In this document: piece after piece, positions 17,874-25,346 of the stretch
Layout of the letters: every line of letters begins with the position of its first letter
Numbering within the stretch: position 1 is the stretch's first letter
Assembly (NCBI GenBank): GCA_944382785.1
Contig: CALWNO010000006.1
Location: forward strand, 1-64,000
Length of the DNA stretch: 64,000 nucleotides
Source: an uncultured Gemmiger sp.
GTDB taxonomy: Bacteria > Bacillota > Clostridia > Oscillospirales > Ruminococcaceae
Direction: 5' to 3'
Position numbers and translations under genes: made by a program
Notes under the pieces: model-generated
Told to the model about the DNA's origin: nothing
Database searches by the model: none
Seen by the model: only the letters and a program-made list of their open reading frames with translations

Positions 17874-19562
17874 ATGAAATTTTCCGAAATGCCCTATCAG
17901 CGTCCTGACCTGGCCGCAGTGCTCACCGGCTGCAAAAGTCTGGCTGTCCGGCTGGCTGCCGCCGAAAGCGGGGAAGAGCTGATTCATCTCTACCGAGAGG
18001 AAAACGACTTCCTGGCTCATTACCGCACCGCCCAGATTCTGGCTAATATCCATTATACCCTGGACACCCGGGATGAAACCTGGGCCGCCGAGCAGGACTG
18101 GTTTGACGCCAACAGCCCTGCCGTGGCCAATGCAGAGACCGACATTGCCCGGGCCATCCTCTCCAACCCCTATGCCGATGCCCTGGAAAAAGCCTTCGGC
18201 TCCACCGTGCTGCCCACCCTGAAAAACCGGGTGCTCTCCATGGACGAGCGGGTCATCGACCTGCAGAAGGAAGAAAACTCCCTGACCAGCGCCTACCAGC
18301 GGCTGTACGGCGGGGCGCTGGTGGAACTGGACGGCAAGCAGCTGACCATTCCCCAGCTGACTCCCTACAAGCAGAGCCTGGACCCCACCATGCGCCGGGC
18401 GGCCTACGAGGCCGAAGCCTCCTACTTTGATGCGCACCGCGCCGAGTTCGACGATCTGTATGACCGCCTGGTGAAGAACCGCACCCAGCAGGCGCATATC
18501 CTGGGCTACAAGGATTACAGCGAGCTGAGCTATGTCCGCATGAACCGCATCGGCTACGGCCAGAAGGAAGTGGCAGCCTTCCGCAAGGAAGTGGAAGAGC
18601 AGGTGGTGCCGCTGCTGCGCCGTATGCTGGACCTGCGTGCCAAGCGTACCGGCATTGCGCATCCCATGTTCTGGGATTCCGGCGTCTGCTTTGCGGACGG
18701 CAACCCCGCGCCCCACGGCACCTACGAAGAACTCATGGCCGGTGCCCGCAAGATGTACCATGAACTGAGCCCTATCACCGGAGAGTTCATCGACTTCATG
18801 CAGGACAACGAGATGTTCGACGTCATGAGCCGCCCCGGCAAGATGACCGGCGGTTATGAGGAGATCATTCCCGATTACAAGGCCCCCTTTATCTTTGCCA
18901 ACTGGAACGGCACTTCCGGGGATGTGGACGTGCTCACCCATGAAGCCGGCCATGCCCTGGAAGCCTACCTGGCTGCCCGCACCGATATCCCGCAGGAACT
19001 GCAGTGCCCCGGCATGGAGAGCGCCGAGATCCACTCCATGTCCATGGAGTTCCTCACCGCGCCCTGGCATCATCTTTTCTTCGGCCCCGATACCGGCAAG
19101 TATGAGCTCTATCACGCCGAGGACAGCTTTGTATTCCTGCCCTACGGCTGCATGGTGGATGAATTCCAGCACATCGTCTACCAGAACCCGGACCTGACCC
19201 CGGAACAGCGCAACGCCGAATGGCTCAAGCTGGAACAGAAGTACCGCCCCTGGAACGAGTTCGGCGACCTGCCTTTCTACAGCCGGGGAGCCGGCTGGCA
19301 GCGGCAGCTGCACATCTATGAGTGCCCCTTCTACTACATCGACTACTGCCTGGCCACCGTCATTGCCCTGCAGTTCTTTATTGCAGCCCTGCATGACCAC
19401 GAGGACGCTTGGCAGCGTTACCTGAAACTGACCCGCCTGGCCGGTACTGCCTCCTATGCGGAGCTGGCCGAAGCTGCGGGCATGAAGGTCCCCTTCACCC
19501 CCGGCAGCCTGACCGACCTGTCCCGGGAAGTGGAAACCTGGATCGAACAGCATCAGCTGTAA
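17874..19562 (+). CDS. M3B-family oligoendopeptidase
   Basis: 562-aa cytosolic zinc metallopeptidase that degrades oligopeptides. The zinc site is LTHEAGHALEAYL (HEXXH) with the third ligand expected in the GMESAEIHSMSMEF segment. ATG 17874 follows GAAAGGAG at 12 bp; an open frame extends further upstream but overlaps the divergent gene and is not homologous. Monocistronic with a strong terminator 8 bp after the stop. Confidence 0.92.
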   Translation: MKFSEMPYQRPDLAAVLTGCKSLAVRLAAAESGEELIHLYREENDFLAHYRTAQILANIHYTLDTRDETWAAEQDWFDANSPAVANAETDIARAILSNPYADALEKAFGSTVLPTLKNRVLSMDERVIDLQKEENSLTSAYQRLYGGALVELDGKQLTIPQLTPYKQSLDPTMRRAAYEAEASYFDAHRAEFDDLYDRLVKNRTQQAHILGYKDYSELSYVRMNRIGYGQKEVAAFRKEVEEQVVPLLRRMLDLRAKRTGIAHPMFWDSGVCFADGNPAPHGTYEELMAGARKMYHELSPITGEFIDFMQDNEMFDVMSRPGKMTGGYEEIIPDYKAPFIFANWNGTSGDVDVLTHEAGHALEAYLAARTDIPQELQCPGMESAEIHSMSMEFLTAPWHHLFFGPDTGKYELYHAEDSFVFLPYGCMVDEFQHIVYQNPDLTPEQRNAEWLKLEQKYRPWNEFGDLPFYSRGAGWQRQLHIYECPFYYIDYCLATVIALQFFIAALHDHEDAWQRYLKLTRLAGTASYAELAEAAGMKVPFTPGSLTDLSREVETWIEQHQL

Positions 19563-19569
19563 TACAAGC

Positions 19570-19610
19570 AAAAAGCCTTCCGTCCGGTGAACCCGGCGGA
19601 AGGCTTTTTT
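19570..19610. terminator. bidirectional terminator, oligopeptidase / diguanylate cyclase
   Basis: AAAAGCCTTCCG pairs with CGGAAGGCTTTT; T6 on plus, A/T-rich on the other side, between convergent genes. Confidence 0.85.
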
Positions 19611-19615
19611 GTCAG

Positions 19616-20728
19616 TTATTGGGTGAGCGCTCGTTTTGCCTTGTACAGTTCCCGGTCGGCGGCCTCAATCAGGTCCGGGATGGTGTTCATGGTCTCGCTG
19701 TAAGCGGCGTACCCGATACAGAGGGAAACGTGCCAGGGTTCGCCGCTGGCGGCATTGTCCTCCTGCAAAGTCCGGATGATGTGGTCGCGCAGCTGGCAGA
19801 TATCCGTTTCGCTGTCTGCCTCCCCAGCTACGATGAACTCGTCCCCGCCGTACCGTGCAATAAGAAACCGGGGCGGAACGGCCTTTTTCAGGGCGTTGGC
19901 AATCTGCACCAGAGCCCGGTCCCCGGCGGTGTGGCCGTAGGTGTCGTTGATGCTTTTGAAGCGGTTGGCGTCCATCATCAGCAGATACAGGGTTTTGTCG
20001 TGGCTTTTGATGTGTTCGGAAAGATACTGGATCAGTTGCGTTCGGTTGTTCAATCCTGTCAGGGGGTCCCGGGAGATCAACCGCGCCTGCCGGTTCTGGT
20101 ACAGCAGGATGATGGACAGGGTGATTCCCACGCAGAGCATGGGGGCATCACCGCCCAGAAACAGCTGCAGGACGGAAAACAACAGTGGAAATACCACAAA
20201 AGAAGCAAGCATCCGATATTCGGCGCGGTGGGCATAGTGCCTCCGCTGCTTGGATTTGATATAGGCCCTGATGGCCGGGAAAGCGATATAGGCGTAGGCA
20301 ACGCAGACCTGGAACCAGTGCAGGGGACCGCGCTGATACCCATCCGGGTCAATGTGAAATACCAGCCCGGTCAGAGTGACCAGCTGCAACAGGATTGCCG
20401 GTGCCAGAGCCAGGCCGAACAGACTCTTTTTGCCCAGCCAGGGGGATTCCATGCAGGTTTCGGCGTAGAGCAGCCACAGCACCGAGGTCAGATTCAACGC
20501 CAGAAAATACAGCTGATTGACCGCCCAGCTCAAGGGTTCCGGTGCACCCGCAGCATGCAGGAACGCCCAGGCCATGTCAAAGCCGAAGCTGAACAGCGCA
20601 CAGCACATCAAGCCGATAAACAGCCGGACGCGGGGGGATTGATCAATGTCCCGCACCAGCTGGATGATTTCCAGGACCACGATCAGAATACAGATCAGGT
20701 TGATCTCGACGTACAGAATATGATCCAT
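19616..20728 (-). CDS. membrane diguanylate cyclase (GGDEF)
   Basis: 370 aa. About seven hydrophobic segments occupy residues 5-215 (sensor part resembling 7TM-type input modules), followed by a GGDEF domain: DPLTGLNNR, MMDANRFKSINDTYGHTAGD and RYGGDEF (GGDEF at 294-298). The catalytic motif is intact, so it should make c-di-GMP; the product-inhibition RxxD site expected just before GGDEF is absent (PRFLIARY instead). Start at 20728 is supported by GGAGGAGG. No EAL domain or partner gene nearby. Confidence 0.88.
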   Translation of the reverse strand: MDHILYVEINLICILIVVLEIIQLVRDIDQSPRVRLFIGLMCCALFSFGFDMAWAFLHAAGAPEPLSWAVNQLYFLALNLTSVLWLLYAETCMESPWLGKKSLFGLALAPAILLQLVTLTGLVFHIDPDGYQRGPLHWFQVCVAYAYIAFPAIRAYIKSKQRRHYAHRAEYRMLASFVVFPLLFSVLQLFLGGDAPMLCVGITLSIILLYQNRQARLISRDPLTGLNNRTQLIQYLSEHIKSHDKTLYLLMMDANRFKSINDTYGHTAGDRALVQIANALKKAVPPRFLIARYGGDEFIVAGEADSETDICQLRDHIIRTLQEDNAASGEPWHVSLCIGYAAYSETMNTIPDLIEAADRELYKAKRALTQ

Positions 20729-20781
20729 GCCGCACCTCCTCCGTGTTGAAGATGAATCATTCTGTGCTGACGATTTAACAC

Positions 20782-20810
20782 AGTATACCATAGCCAAAAG
20801 GGAATGGAAA
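20782..20810 (-). promoter_or_regulatory. diguanylate cyclase promoter
   Basis: Minus-strand TTTCCA (20810-20805), 17-bp spacer, TATACT (20787-20782). Confidence 0.65.
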
Positions 20811-20880
20811 GATGGTATGAGCGTTTTTCTCTTTGCAGGGACAAAAACAGGGCTGCAAAAAAATCATCGCAAAAAAGGGG

Positions 20881-20909
20881 TTGACAGAGAAGAAAAGTTG
20901 TGGTATAGT
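20881..20909 (+). promoter_or_regulatory. promoter of the DUF3793 gene
   Basis: TTGACA (20881-20886), 17-bp spacer, TATAGT (20904-20909). A metal-repressor operator begins 11 bp downstream of the -10 box, covering the likely start point. Confidence 0.85.
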
Positions 20910-20919
20910 CTGTTTGTAA

Positions 20920-20935
20920 GTTAGAAACAACTAAC
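20920..20935. promoter_or_regulatory. DtxR-type operator 1
   Basis: GTTAG-AAACAA-CTAAC, a 5-6-5 inverted repeat placed over the transcription start of the DUF3793 gene. First of five sites with the same arms and spacer in this island. Confidence 0.75.
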
Positions 20936-21000
20936 CGACCGGATACGCCACCTTTTGCCAAACCAAGCGGCGGAGGCGTGGCCAATTTTTTGAACCGGAA

Positions 21001-21016
21001 GTTAGAATGGACTAAC
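21001..21016. promoter_or_regulatory. DtxR-type operator 2
   Basis: GTTAG-AATGGA-CTAAC in the leader of the DUF3793 gene, 15 bp before its SD (AGGAGG). Confidence 0.7.
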
Positions 21017-21044
21017 TCCTAAAAGATACCAGGAGGCCCCTATC

Positions 21045-21611
21045 ATGCGCAGAGATTTCGGCACCGCATTCATCACCCAATGTGCGCCGGTTATGGCCGG
21101 ACTCAAGCCGGCCAACCTGTTCCGCTGGGTCGAGCCGGATGCCCATGCCATGTACAGCACTCTGGCAGTCTGGCGGGAACAGCTTTCGCCCCGGGGGGTA
21201 CAGATCCGGGTACTCAAGGCCTGCGCCGTCAGTTCCGCCTTTCTGATTTATGTGTATCGGGGAAAACGCCTGGGGGAGGACCTGTGCCGTCCGGAAATCC
21301 AGGCTTATCTGTCCCGGACAGGATATCCCAAAGGAACGCCGGAGCAGCAGCTGGAGCATCTTTCCCGCCGCCTGTGCACCGAAGAGGAGTTTCCCCATGA
21401 AATCGGGGTATTCCTCGGCTATCCGCTGGAGGATGTCATCGGGTTCGTGCGGCACAAGGGCAAAAACTATACCTGCAAAGGCTATTGGAAAGCCTACGGC
21501 GACCCGGAAGCCGCCCGCGCCCGCTTTGCCAGCTACCGCAGATGTACCGATATCTATCTGCGCTGCTACCGCAAGGGGTTTACACCTGCCCGGCTCACCG
21601 TGGCCGCATAA
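21045..21611 (+). CDS. DUF3793 protein, probable iron-starvation gene
   Basis: 188 aa, soluble. The signature EEEFPHEIGVFLGYPLEDVIGFVRHKGKNY and a following CKGYWKAYGD identify DUF3793, a clostridial family of unknown biochemical function often found next to feo or flavodoxin genes. Strong SD AGGAGG. A consensus promoter with two GTTAG-N6-CTAAC operators precedes it, so repression by the metal sensor encoded 150 bp downstream on the opposite strand is expected. The C-terminal half is rich in Cys, Tyr and Arg; no metal site can be assigned. Confidence 0.8.
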   Translation: MRRDFGTAFITQCAPVMAGLKPANLFRWVEPDAHAMYSTLAVWREQLSPRGVQIRVLKACAVSSAFLIYVYRGKRLGEDLCRPEIQAYLSRTGYPKGTPEQQLEHLSRRLCTEEEFPHEIGVFLGYPLEDVIGFVRHKGKNYTCKGYWKAYGDPEAARARFASYRRCTDIYLRCYRKGFTPARLTVAA

Positions 21612-21703
21612 AGGGGAGTCCCTTTCACTTTCGATTATTTCCTGCCTGCCGAAGAACGCACACAGCCATCTGCCTTCTTTGGAAAAAAGGCATTCCGAAT
21701 CAA

Positions 21704-21746
21704 CAAAACCGGCGCCCGTGTACTCTCCGTGCGGGCGCCGGTTTTG
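21704..21746. terminator. bidirectional terminator, DUF3793 gene / metal repressor
   Basis: AAAACCGGCGCCCG pairs perfectly with CGGGCGCCGGTTTT across a 13-nt loop, between convergent genes. Confidence 0.85.
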
Positions 21747-21758
21747 TTTGGCAAAAGA

Positions 21759-22136
21759 TTATTCTTCCGGAAAGTGACTGGCGGCATATTCGGCCAGCCG
21801 GTCAAAGGTTTCGGGGCTCAGGTCATGCTCGATCTTGCAGGCGTCCTCGGCCGCAGTGGCCTCGTCCACACCCAGGGCGGTGAGAATGCGGGTCAGCAGC
21901 TTGTGCCGCTGGTAAATACGGGTGGCAATCTCGTACCCGGGGGCTTCCAGGGTGATGCAGCCGGCACCGTCCATGGAGATATACCCGGCCAGGCGCAGGT
22001 TTTTCATGGCCACGCTGACACTGGGCTTGGAAAAACCCAGCTCATTGGCAATATCAATGGAATGAACTTCCCCTTTGCGTTCCTGAATCATCAGGATCTT
22101 TTCCAGATAATCTTCCGCAGATTGGTGAATCTTCAT
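21759..22136 (-). CDS. DtxR/MntR-family metal-dependent repressor
   Basis: 125 aa: winged helix (IDIANELGFSKPSVSVAMKNL) plus dimerisation domain, no C-terminal SH3 domain, as in MntR. Metal-ligand positions are mixed: Asp9 and Glu12 and His78 as in MntR, but Cys100-x2-Glu103-His104 as in the iron sensor DtxR/IdeR. Iron is the likely cue given the feo genes on the other side of the intergenic region. Its own upstream region holds one GTTAG-type site, so autoregulation is likely. Confidence 0.87.
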   Translation of the reverse strand: MKIHQSAEDYLEKILMIQERKGEVHSIDIANELGFSKPSVSVAMKNLRLAGYISMDGAGCITLEAPGYEIATRIYQRHKLLTRILTALGVDEATAAEDACKIEHDLSPETFDRLAEYAASHFPEE

Positions 22137-22172
22137 AAAAAAGGCCTCACTTTATTGGTCTATACCTAAAAC

Positions 22173-22188
22173 ATTAGCACAAGCTAAC
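22173..22188. promoter_or_regulatory. DtxR-type operator 3
   Basis: ATTAG-CACAAG-CTAAC (one arm with a single mismatch), upstream of the repressor gene on the minus strand and close to a possible TATAGA -10 box. Confidence 0.65.
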
Positions 22189-22208
22189 CTGAAATGCAAG
22201 AAAAAGTG

Positions 22209-22237
22209 TTGATATTTTCAGTTAGTGGTGGTAAACT
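22209..22237 (+). promoter_or_regulatory. feo promoter
   Basis: TTGATA (22209-22214), 17-bp spacer, TAAACT (22232-22237). The spacer and -10 include a degenerate operator GTTAG-TGGTGG-TAAAC at 22221-22236. Confidence 0.75.
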
Positions 22238-22252
22238 GCAACTGCCTTGAAG

Positions 22253-22268
22253 GTTAGTAAAAACTAAC
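22253..22268. promoter_or_regulatory. DtxR-type operator 4
   Basis: GTTAG-TAAAAA-CTAAC, extended to a 6-bp arm (GGTTAG/CTAACC), just downstream of the feo start point: classical repressor position. Confidence 0.75.
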
Positions 22269-22326
22269 CGATATCATTTATCGGAGTTGCGGCAGGTACC
22301 GCAGCCGAAAAGAAGGAAAGAAGGAA

Positions 22327-22548
22327 ATGCCAATGATGCCGATCACCATGGGCAAACCCGGAGAGCGGTACACCATCCGCAAAATCACCGGGCGGGATGA
22401 AGTGCGCCAGCATCTGGCCGAAATGGGCTTTGTGCTGGACACCGAGCTGGTCGTTGTCAGCGAATTGTCCGGCAACCTGATTTTGCAGGTCCGGGACAGC
22501 CGGGTGGCGCTGGACAAGGGGATGGCAAACCGGATTCTGGTCAGCTGA
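22327..22548 (+). CDS. feoA: FeoA protein (first copy)
   Basis: 73-aa SH3-like cytosolic protein of the ferrous iron uptake system. It shows the FeoA pattern GERYTIRKITG-DEVRQHLAEMGFVLDTELVVV and a C-terminal ALDKGMANRILV. It is the first gene of the feo operon, followed by a second feoA. FeoA interacts with the FeoB transporter. SD AGAAGGAAA. Confidence 0.88.
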   Translation: MPMMPITMGKPGERYTIRKITGRDEVRQHLAEMGFVLDTELVVVSELSGNLILQVRDSRVALDKGMANRILVS

Positions 22549-22562
22549 ACGGGGAAATCCCG

Positions 22563-22817
22563 TTGGCCATAGATTTGTATGGAGGAGGCAATGCAATAAA
22601 AACGCTGAAAGAAGCCAGGGTAGGGGAAACCGTCACCGTGGCCCGGGTACACGGGGAAGGTCCTGTGCGCCGCCGTATCATGGATATGGGCCTGACCAAA
22701 GGCGTTCAGGTTCTGGTGCGCAAAGTAGCGCCGCTAGGGGATCCCATGGAACTGAACATCCGGGGATATGAACTCAGCATCCGCAAAGCAGACGCGGAGA
22801 TGGTGGAACTGGTATAA
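22563..22817 (+). CDS. feoA: FeoA protein (second copy), start codon unclear
   Basis: SH3-like FeoA: KTLKEARVGETVTVARVHGEGPVRRRIMDMGLTKG with conserved RGYELSIRKADAEMV at the end. The natural first residue would be the codon before KTLKEA, but that codon is ATA (22596-22598), placed 7 bp after a perfect GGAGGAGG. The only ATG there (22591) reads ATG-CAA-TAA in another frame. The listed start is the in-frame TTG at 22563, with GGGGAA upstream. Either ATA initiation or an inactivated start is possible. Confidence 0.75.
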   Translation: MAIDLYGGGNAIKTLKEARVGETVTVARVHGEGPVRRRIMDMGLTKGVQVLVRKVAPLGDPMELNIRGYELSIRKADAEMVELV

Positions 22818-22858
22818 AGCGGGCGGTTATCAAAAGCCGCCTTATTTCAGCCTCGGAG

Positions 22859-22874
22859 GTTAGATAAAACTAAC
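22859..22874. promoter_or_regulatory. DtxR-type operator 5
   Basis: GTTAG-ATAAAA-CTAAC between the second feoA and feoB, about 40 bp before the original feoB start codon. It suggests an additional regulated promoter or roadblock inside the operon. Confidence 0.7.
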
Positions 22875-22943
22875 TTCTGGGAATCCGTACAGAAAAGGGG
22901 AGCACACGCATGGGAATCAAGTTCCCCCTACACGCTGGAGGAA

Positions 22944-24950
22944 GTGGTGGCCCGGAGCTATCTGGTGACTGAAAAAACGGATGCGATTCTCAACATCATT
23001 GACGGCACCAACATCGAGCGCAACCTTTATCTGACCACCCAGCTCATCGAACTGGGCATTCCGGTGGTCATGGCGGTGAACATGATCGACCTGGTGCGCA
23101 AGAACGGCGACCGCATCGACCTGGGTAAGCTCAGCCGGGAACCGGGTTGCGAGGTGGTGGAGATCAGTGCCCTCAAAGGGGAGGGCAGTGACAAGGCCGC
23201 CCGGATGGCGGTGGAAGCAGCCCGGGAGGGCCGGGTAGGAGAACTGCCCCATGTTTTCACCGGCAGCGTGGAACATGCCCTGGCCCATATTGAGGAAAGC
23301 ATTCAGGGTATGGTGGATGCCCGCTTTCTGCGCTGGTATGCCGTCAAGCTGTTTGAAAGGGATGAACGGATCCAGCAGGAACTGAACCTGGACAAAGCGA
23401 CCCTGGAGCATCTGGACACCCATATCCGGGACTGCGAAGCCGAGATGGACGACGATGCCGAGAGCATCATCACCAACCAGCGGTATGCCTACATCGGGCG
23501 GGTGGTGGAAAAGGCGGTGCACAAGCAGGCACGCACCGGCGACCTGACCCCTTCCGACCGGATCGACCGCATTGTGACCAACCGTGTTCTGGCTCTGCCC
23601 ATCTTTGTGGTGGTCATGGCTGTGATTTATTCCGTTGCCATGGGGCAGCTGCCCATCTCCATCGGCACCAAAGGGACTGACTGGGCCAACGATGTGCTTT
23701 TTGGGGAGATCGTCCCCGGCCTGTTCGATAAACTGCTCCTCAATGCCCAGGGCGAGCCGGTGGTGGCCCACTGGCTGTATGGCCTGATTCAGGACGGTAT
23801 TGTAGCCGGTGTGGGCGCGGTGCTGGGCTTTGTGCCCCAGATTCTGGTCCTCTGCTTCCTGCTGGCCATTCTGGAGGATGTGGGGTATATGGCCCGGGTG
23901 GCCTTTGTCATGGACCGCATCTTCCGCCGTTTCGGCCTGTCCGGCAAGAGCTTCATCCCACTGCTGGTGGCAACCGGCTGCGGCGTGCCCGGCATCATGT
24001 CCACCCGCACCATTGAATCCGACCGGGACCGCAAAATGACCATCATGACCACCGGCTTCATCCCCTGCAGCGCCAAACTGCCCATTATCGGCCTGTTTGC
24101 CGGTGCTGTCTTTGGGGAGAATCCGCTGGTGGCTACCTCGGCTTTCTTTATCGGCATCGGGGCGGTGGTCATCTCCGGCGTCATGCTCAAGAAGTTCAAG
24201 GCCTTTGCCGGGGATCCCGCGCCCTTCGTTATGGAGCTGCCCGCCTACCATGTGCCTGCCTGGGGCAATGTGTTCCGGGCCACCGGGGAGCGGGGCCTGT
24301 CCTTCATCAAGCGGGCCGGCACCATCATTCTGGTATCTTCGGTGGTATTGTGGTTCCTGCAGGGATACGGTTTTGTGGACGGTGTCTTTGCAGAGGTGGA
24401 GGACAACAACCATTCCCTGCTGGCGGCCATCGGCAACGGCTTTGCCTGGATCTTCTACCCCCTGGGCTGGATGGGAGATATGGCCTGGAAAGCCACTGTG
24501 GCCACCGTTACCGGCCTGATCGCCAAGGAGGAAGTTGTCAACACCTTCGGTGTGTTGTATAATTACGCCGGAGATACGGACCTGATGCAGGATTCCAGCC
24601 CTATATGGGCAGCCGTGGCGGCGGACTTCGGCGCCGTGCGGGCTTACAGCTTCATGATTTTCAACCTGCTGTGCGCACCCTGCTTTGCCGCTATGGGTGC
24701 CATCAAGCGGGAGATGAACAATCCCCGCTGGACCTTGGGCGCTATCGGATATATGTGTGCCTTTGCCTATGTGATTGCCATGATCGCCTACCAGCTGGGC
24801 GGACTGATCTCCGGGGAAGCTGCCTTCGGCCCCTTCACCGTTCTGGCGCTTGTGGCGCTGGGGGTGTTGGTGTACCTGGTGGCGCGCCCCAATCCCTATA
24901 AGACGGAAAAACTCCGCCTGGACGTGCGCAAGGTCGTCACTGCCAAATAA
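22944..24950 (+). CDS. feoB: FeoB ferrous iron transporter, 5' end disrupted (G1-G3 of GTPase lost)
   Basis: Inner-membrane Fe2+ transporter. The retained part has G4 NMID, G5 SALKG, the helical insert and the whole channel with GCGVPGIMSTRTIESDRDRK and PCSAKLPIIGLF. The canonical start is visible at 22910 (ATG GGA ATC AAG, MGIK, with AGGGGAG upstream), but after four codons the sequence jumps to SPYTLEEVVARSYL in a different frame. About 55-60 codons carrying the P-loop (G1), G2 and DxPG (G3) are missing, and the MGIK frame stops after ~20 codons. GTG 22944 is merely the first in-frame start. True deletion (pseudogene) or assembly error. Confidence 0.85.
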   Translation: MVARSYLVTEKTDAILNIIDGTNIERNLYLTTQLIELGIPVVMAVNMIDLVRKNGDRIDLGKLSREPGCEVVEISALKGEGSDKAARMAVEAAREGRVGELPHVFTGSVEHALAHIEESIQGMVDARFLRWYAVKLFERDERIQQELNLDKATLEHLDTHIRDCEAEMDDDAESIITNQRYAYIGRVVEKAVHKQARTGDLTPSDRIDRIVTNRVLALPIFVVVMAVIYSVAMGQLPISIGTKGTDWANDVLFGEIVPGLFDKLLLNAQGEPVVAHWLYGLIQDGIVAGVGAVLGFVPQILVLCFLLAILEDVGYMARVAFVMDRIFRRFGLSGKSFIPLLVATGCGVPGIMSTRTIESDRDRKMTIMTTGFIPCSAKLPIIGLFAGAVFGENPLVATSAFFIGIGAVVISGVMLKKFKAFAGDPAPFVMELPAYHVPAWGNVFRATGERGLSFIKRAGTIILVSSVVLWFLQGYGFVDGVFAEVEDNNHSLLAAIGNGFAWIFYPLGWMGDMAWKATVATVTGLIAKEEVVNTFGVLYNYAGDTDLMQDSSPIWAAVAADFGAVRAYSFMIFNLLCAPCFAAMGAIKREMNNPRWTLGAIGYMCAFAYVIAMIAYQLGGLISGEAAFGPFTVLALVALGVLVYLVARPNPYKTEKLRLDVRKVVTAK

Positions 24951-24988
24951 AACCAACCCATTGAGAAACTGCAAAAGGAGGGTTTGCC

Positions 24989-25180
24989 ATGCTGGCATTT
25001 CTGGGAAGTAATCTGGCCACCATTATTGTAGCGGTGCTGGTGTTCGGCGCCGTGGGGCTGGCCGTGTATAAAATGATCCGTGACAAGCGGGAGGGCAAGC
25101 ACTCCTGCTCCTGCGGCGGCAGCTGCTCCGGGTGCTCCGGCTGCTCGGGCGGATGTGCCCACACCAAGCCCCATACCTGA
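24989..25180 (+). CDS. FeoB-associated Cys-rich membrane protein
   Basis: 63 aa: one N-terminal membrane helix (LATIIVAVLVFGAVGLAVY), a short basic linker and a Cys-rich tail CSCGGSCSGCSGCSGGC. Small proteins of this type regularly follow feoB in Firmicutes and may bind iron at the membrane. 38 bp after feoB with SD AAAGGAGG; last gene of the operon. Confidence 0.9.
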   Translation: MLAFLGSNLATIIVAVLVFGAVGLAVYKMIRDKREGKHSCSCGGSCSGCSGCSGGCAHTKPHT

Positions 25181-25192
25181 TAAAAGGATGAA

Positions 25193-25249
25193 ACAACCGG
25201 ACACGGCACACGCCGGGCAGAGCCCGTTTTGCCGTGTCCGGTTGTTTTT
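25193..25249 (+). terminator. terminator of the feo operon
   Basis: ACAACCGGACACGGCA pairs with TGCCGTGTCCGGTTGT, followed by TTTT. Confidence 0.88.
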
Positions 25250-25278
25250 GTATGGAGCCGCCCGGCGGGCGGCTCGCC

Positions 25279-25307
25279 TTGACACTGTCCGGACTGCATG
25301 CTACAAT
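25279..25307 (+). promoter_or_regulatory. tcdA promoter
   Basis: TTGACA (25279-25284), 17-bp spacer, TACAAT (25302-25307). A GAGCCGCCC/GGGCGGCTC hairpin lies just upstream (25255-25275). Confidence 0.88.
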
Positions 25308-25346
25308 GACCAACAGAATTTGTAGGAATTAGGAGGGGCATACCCT

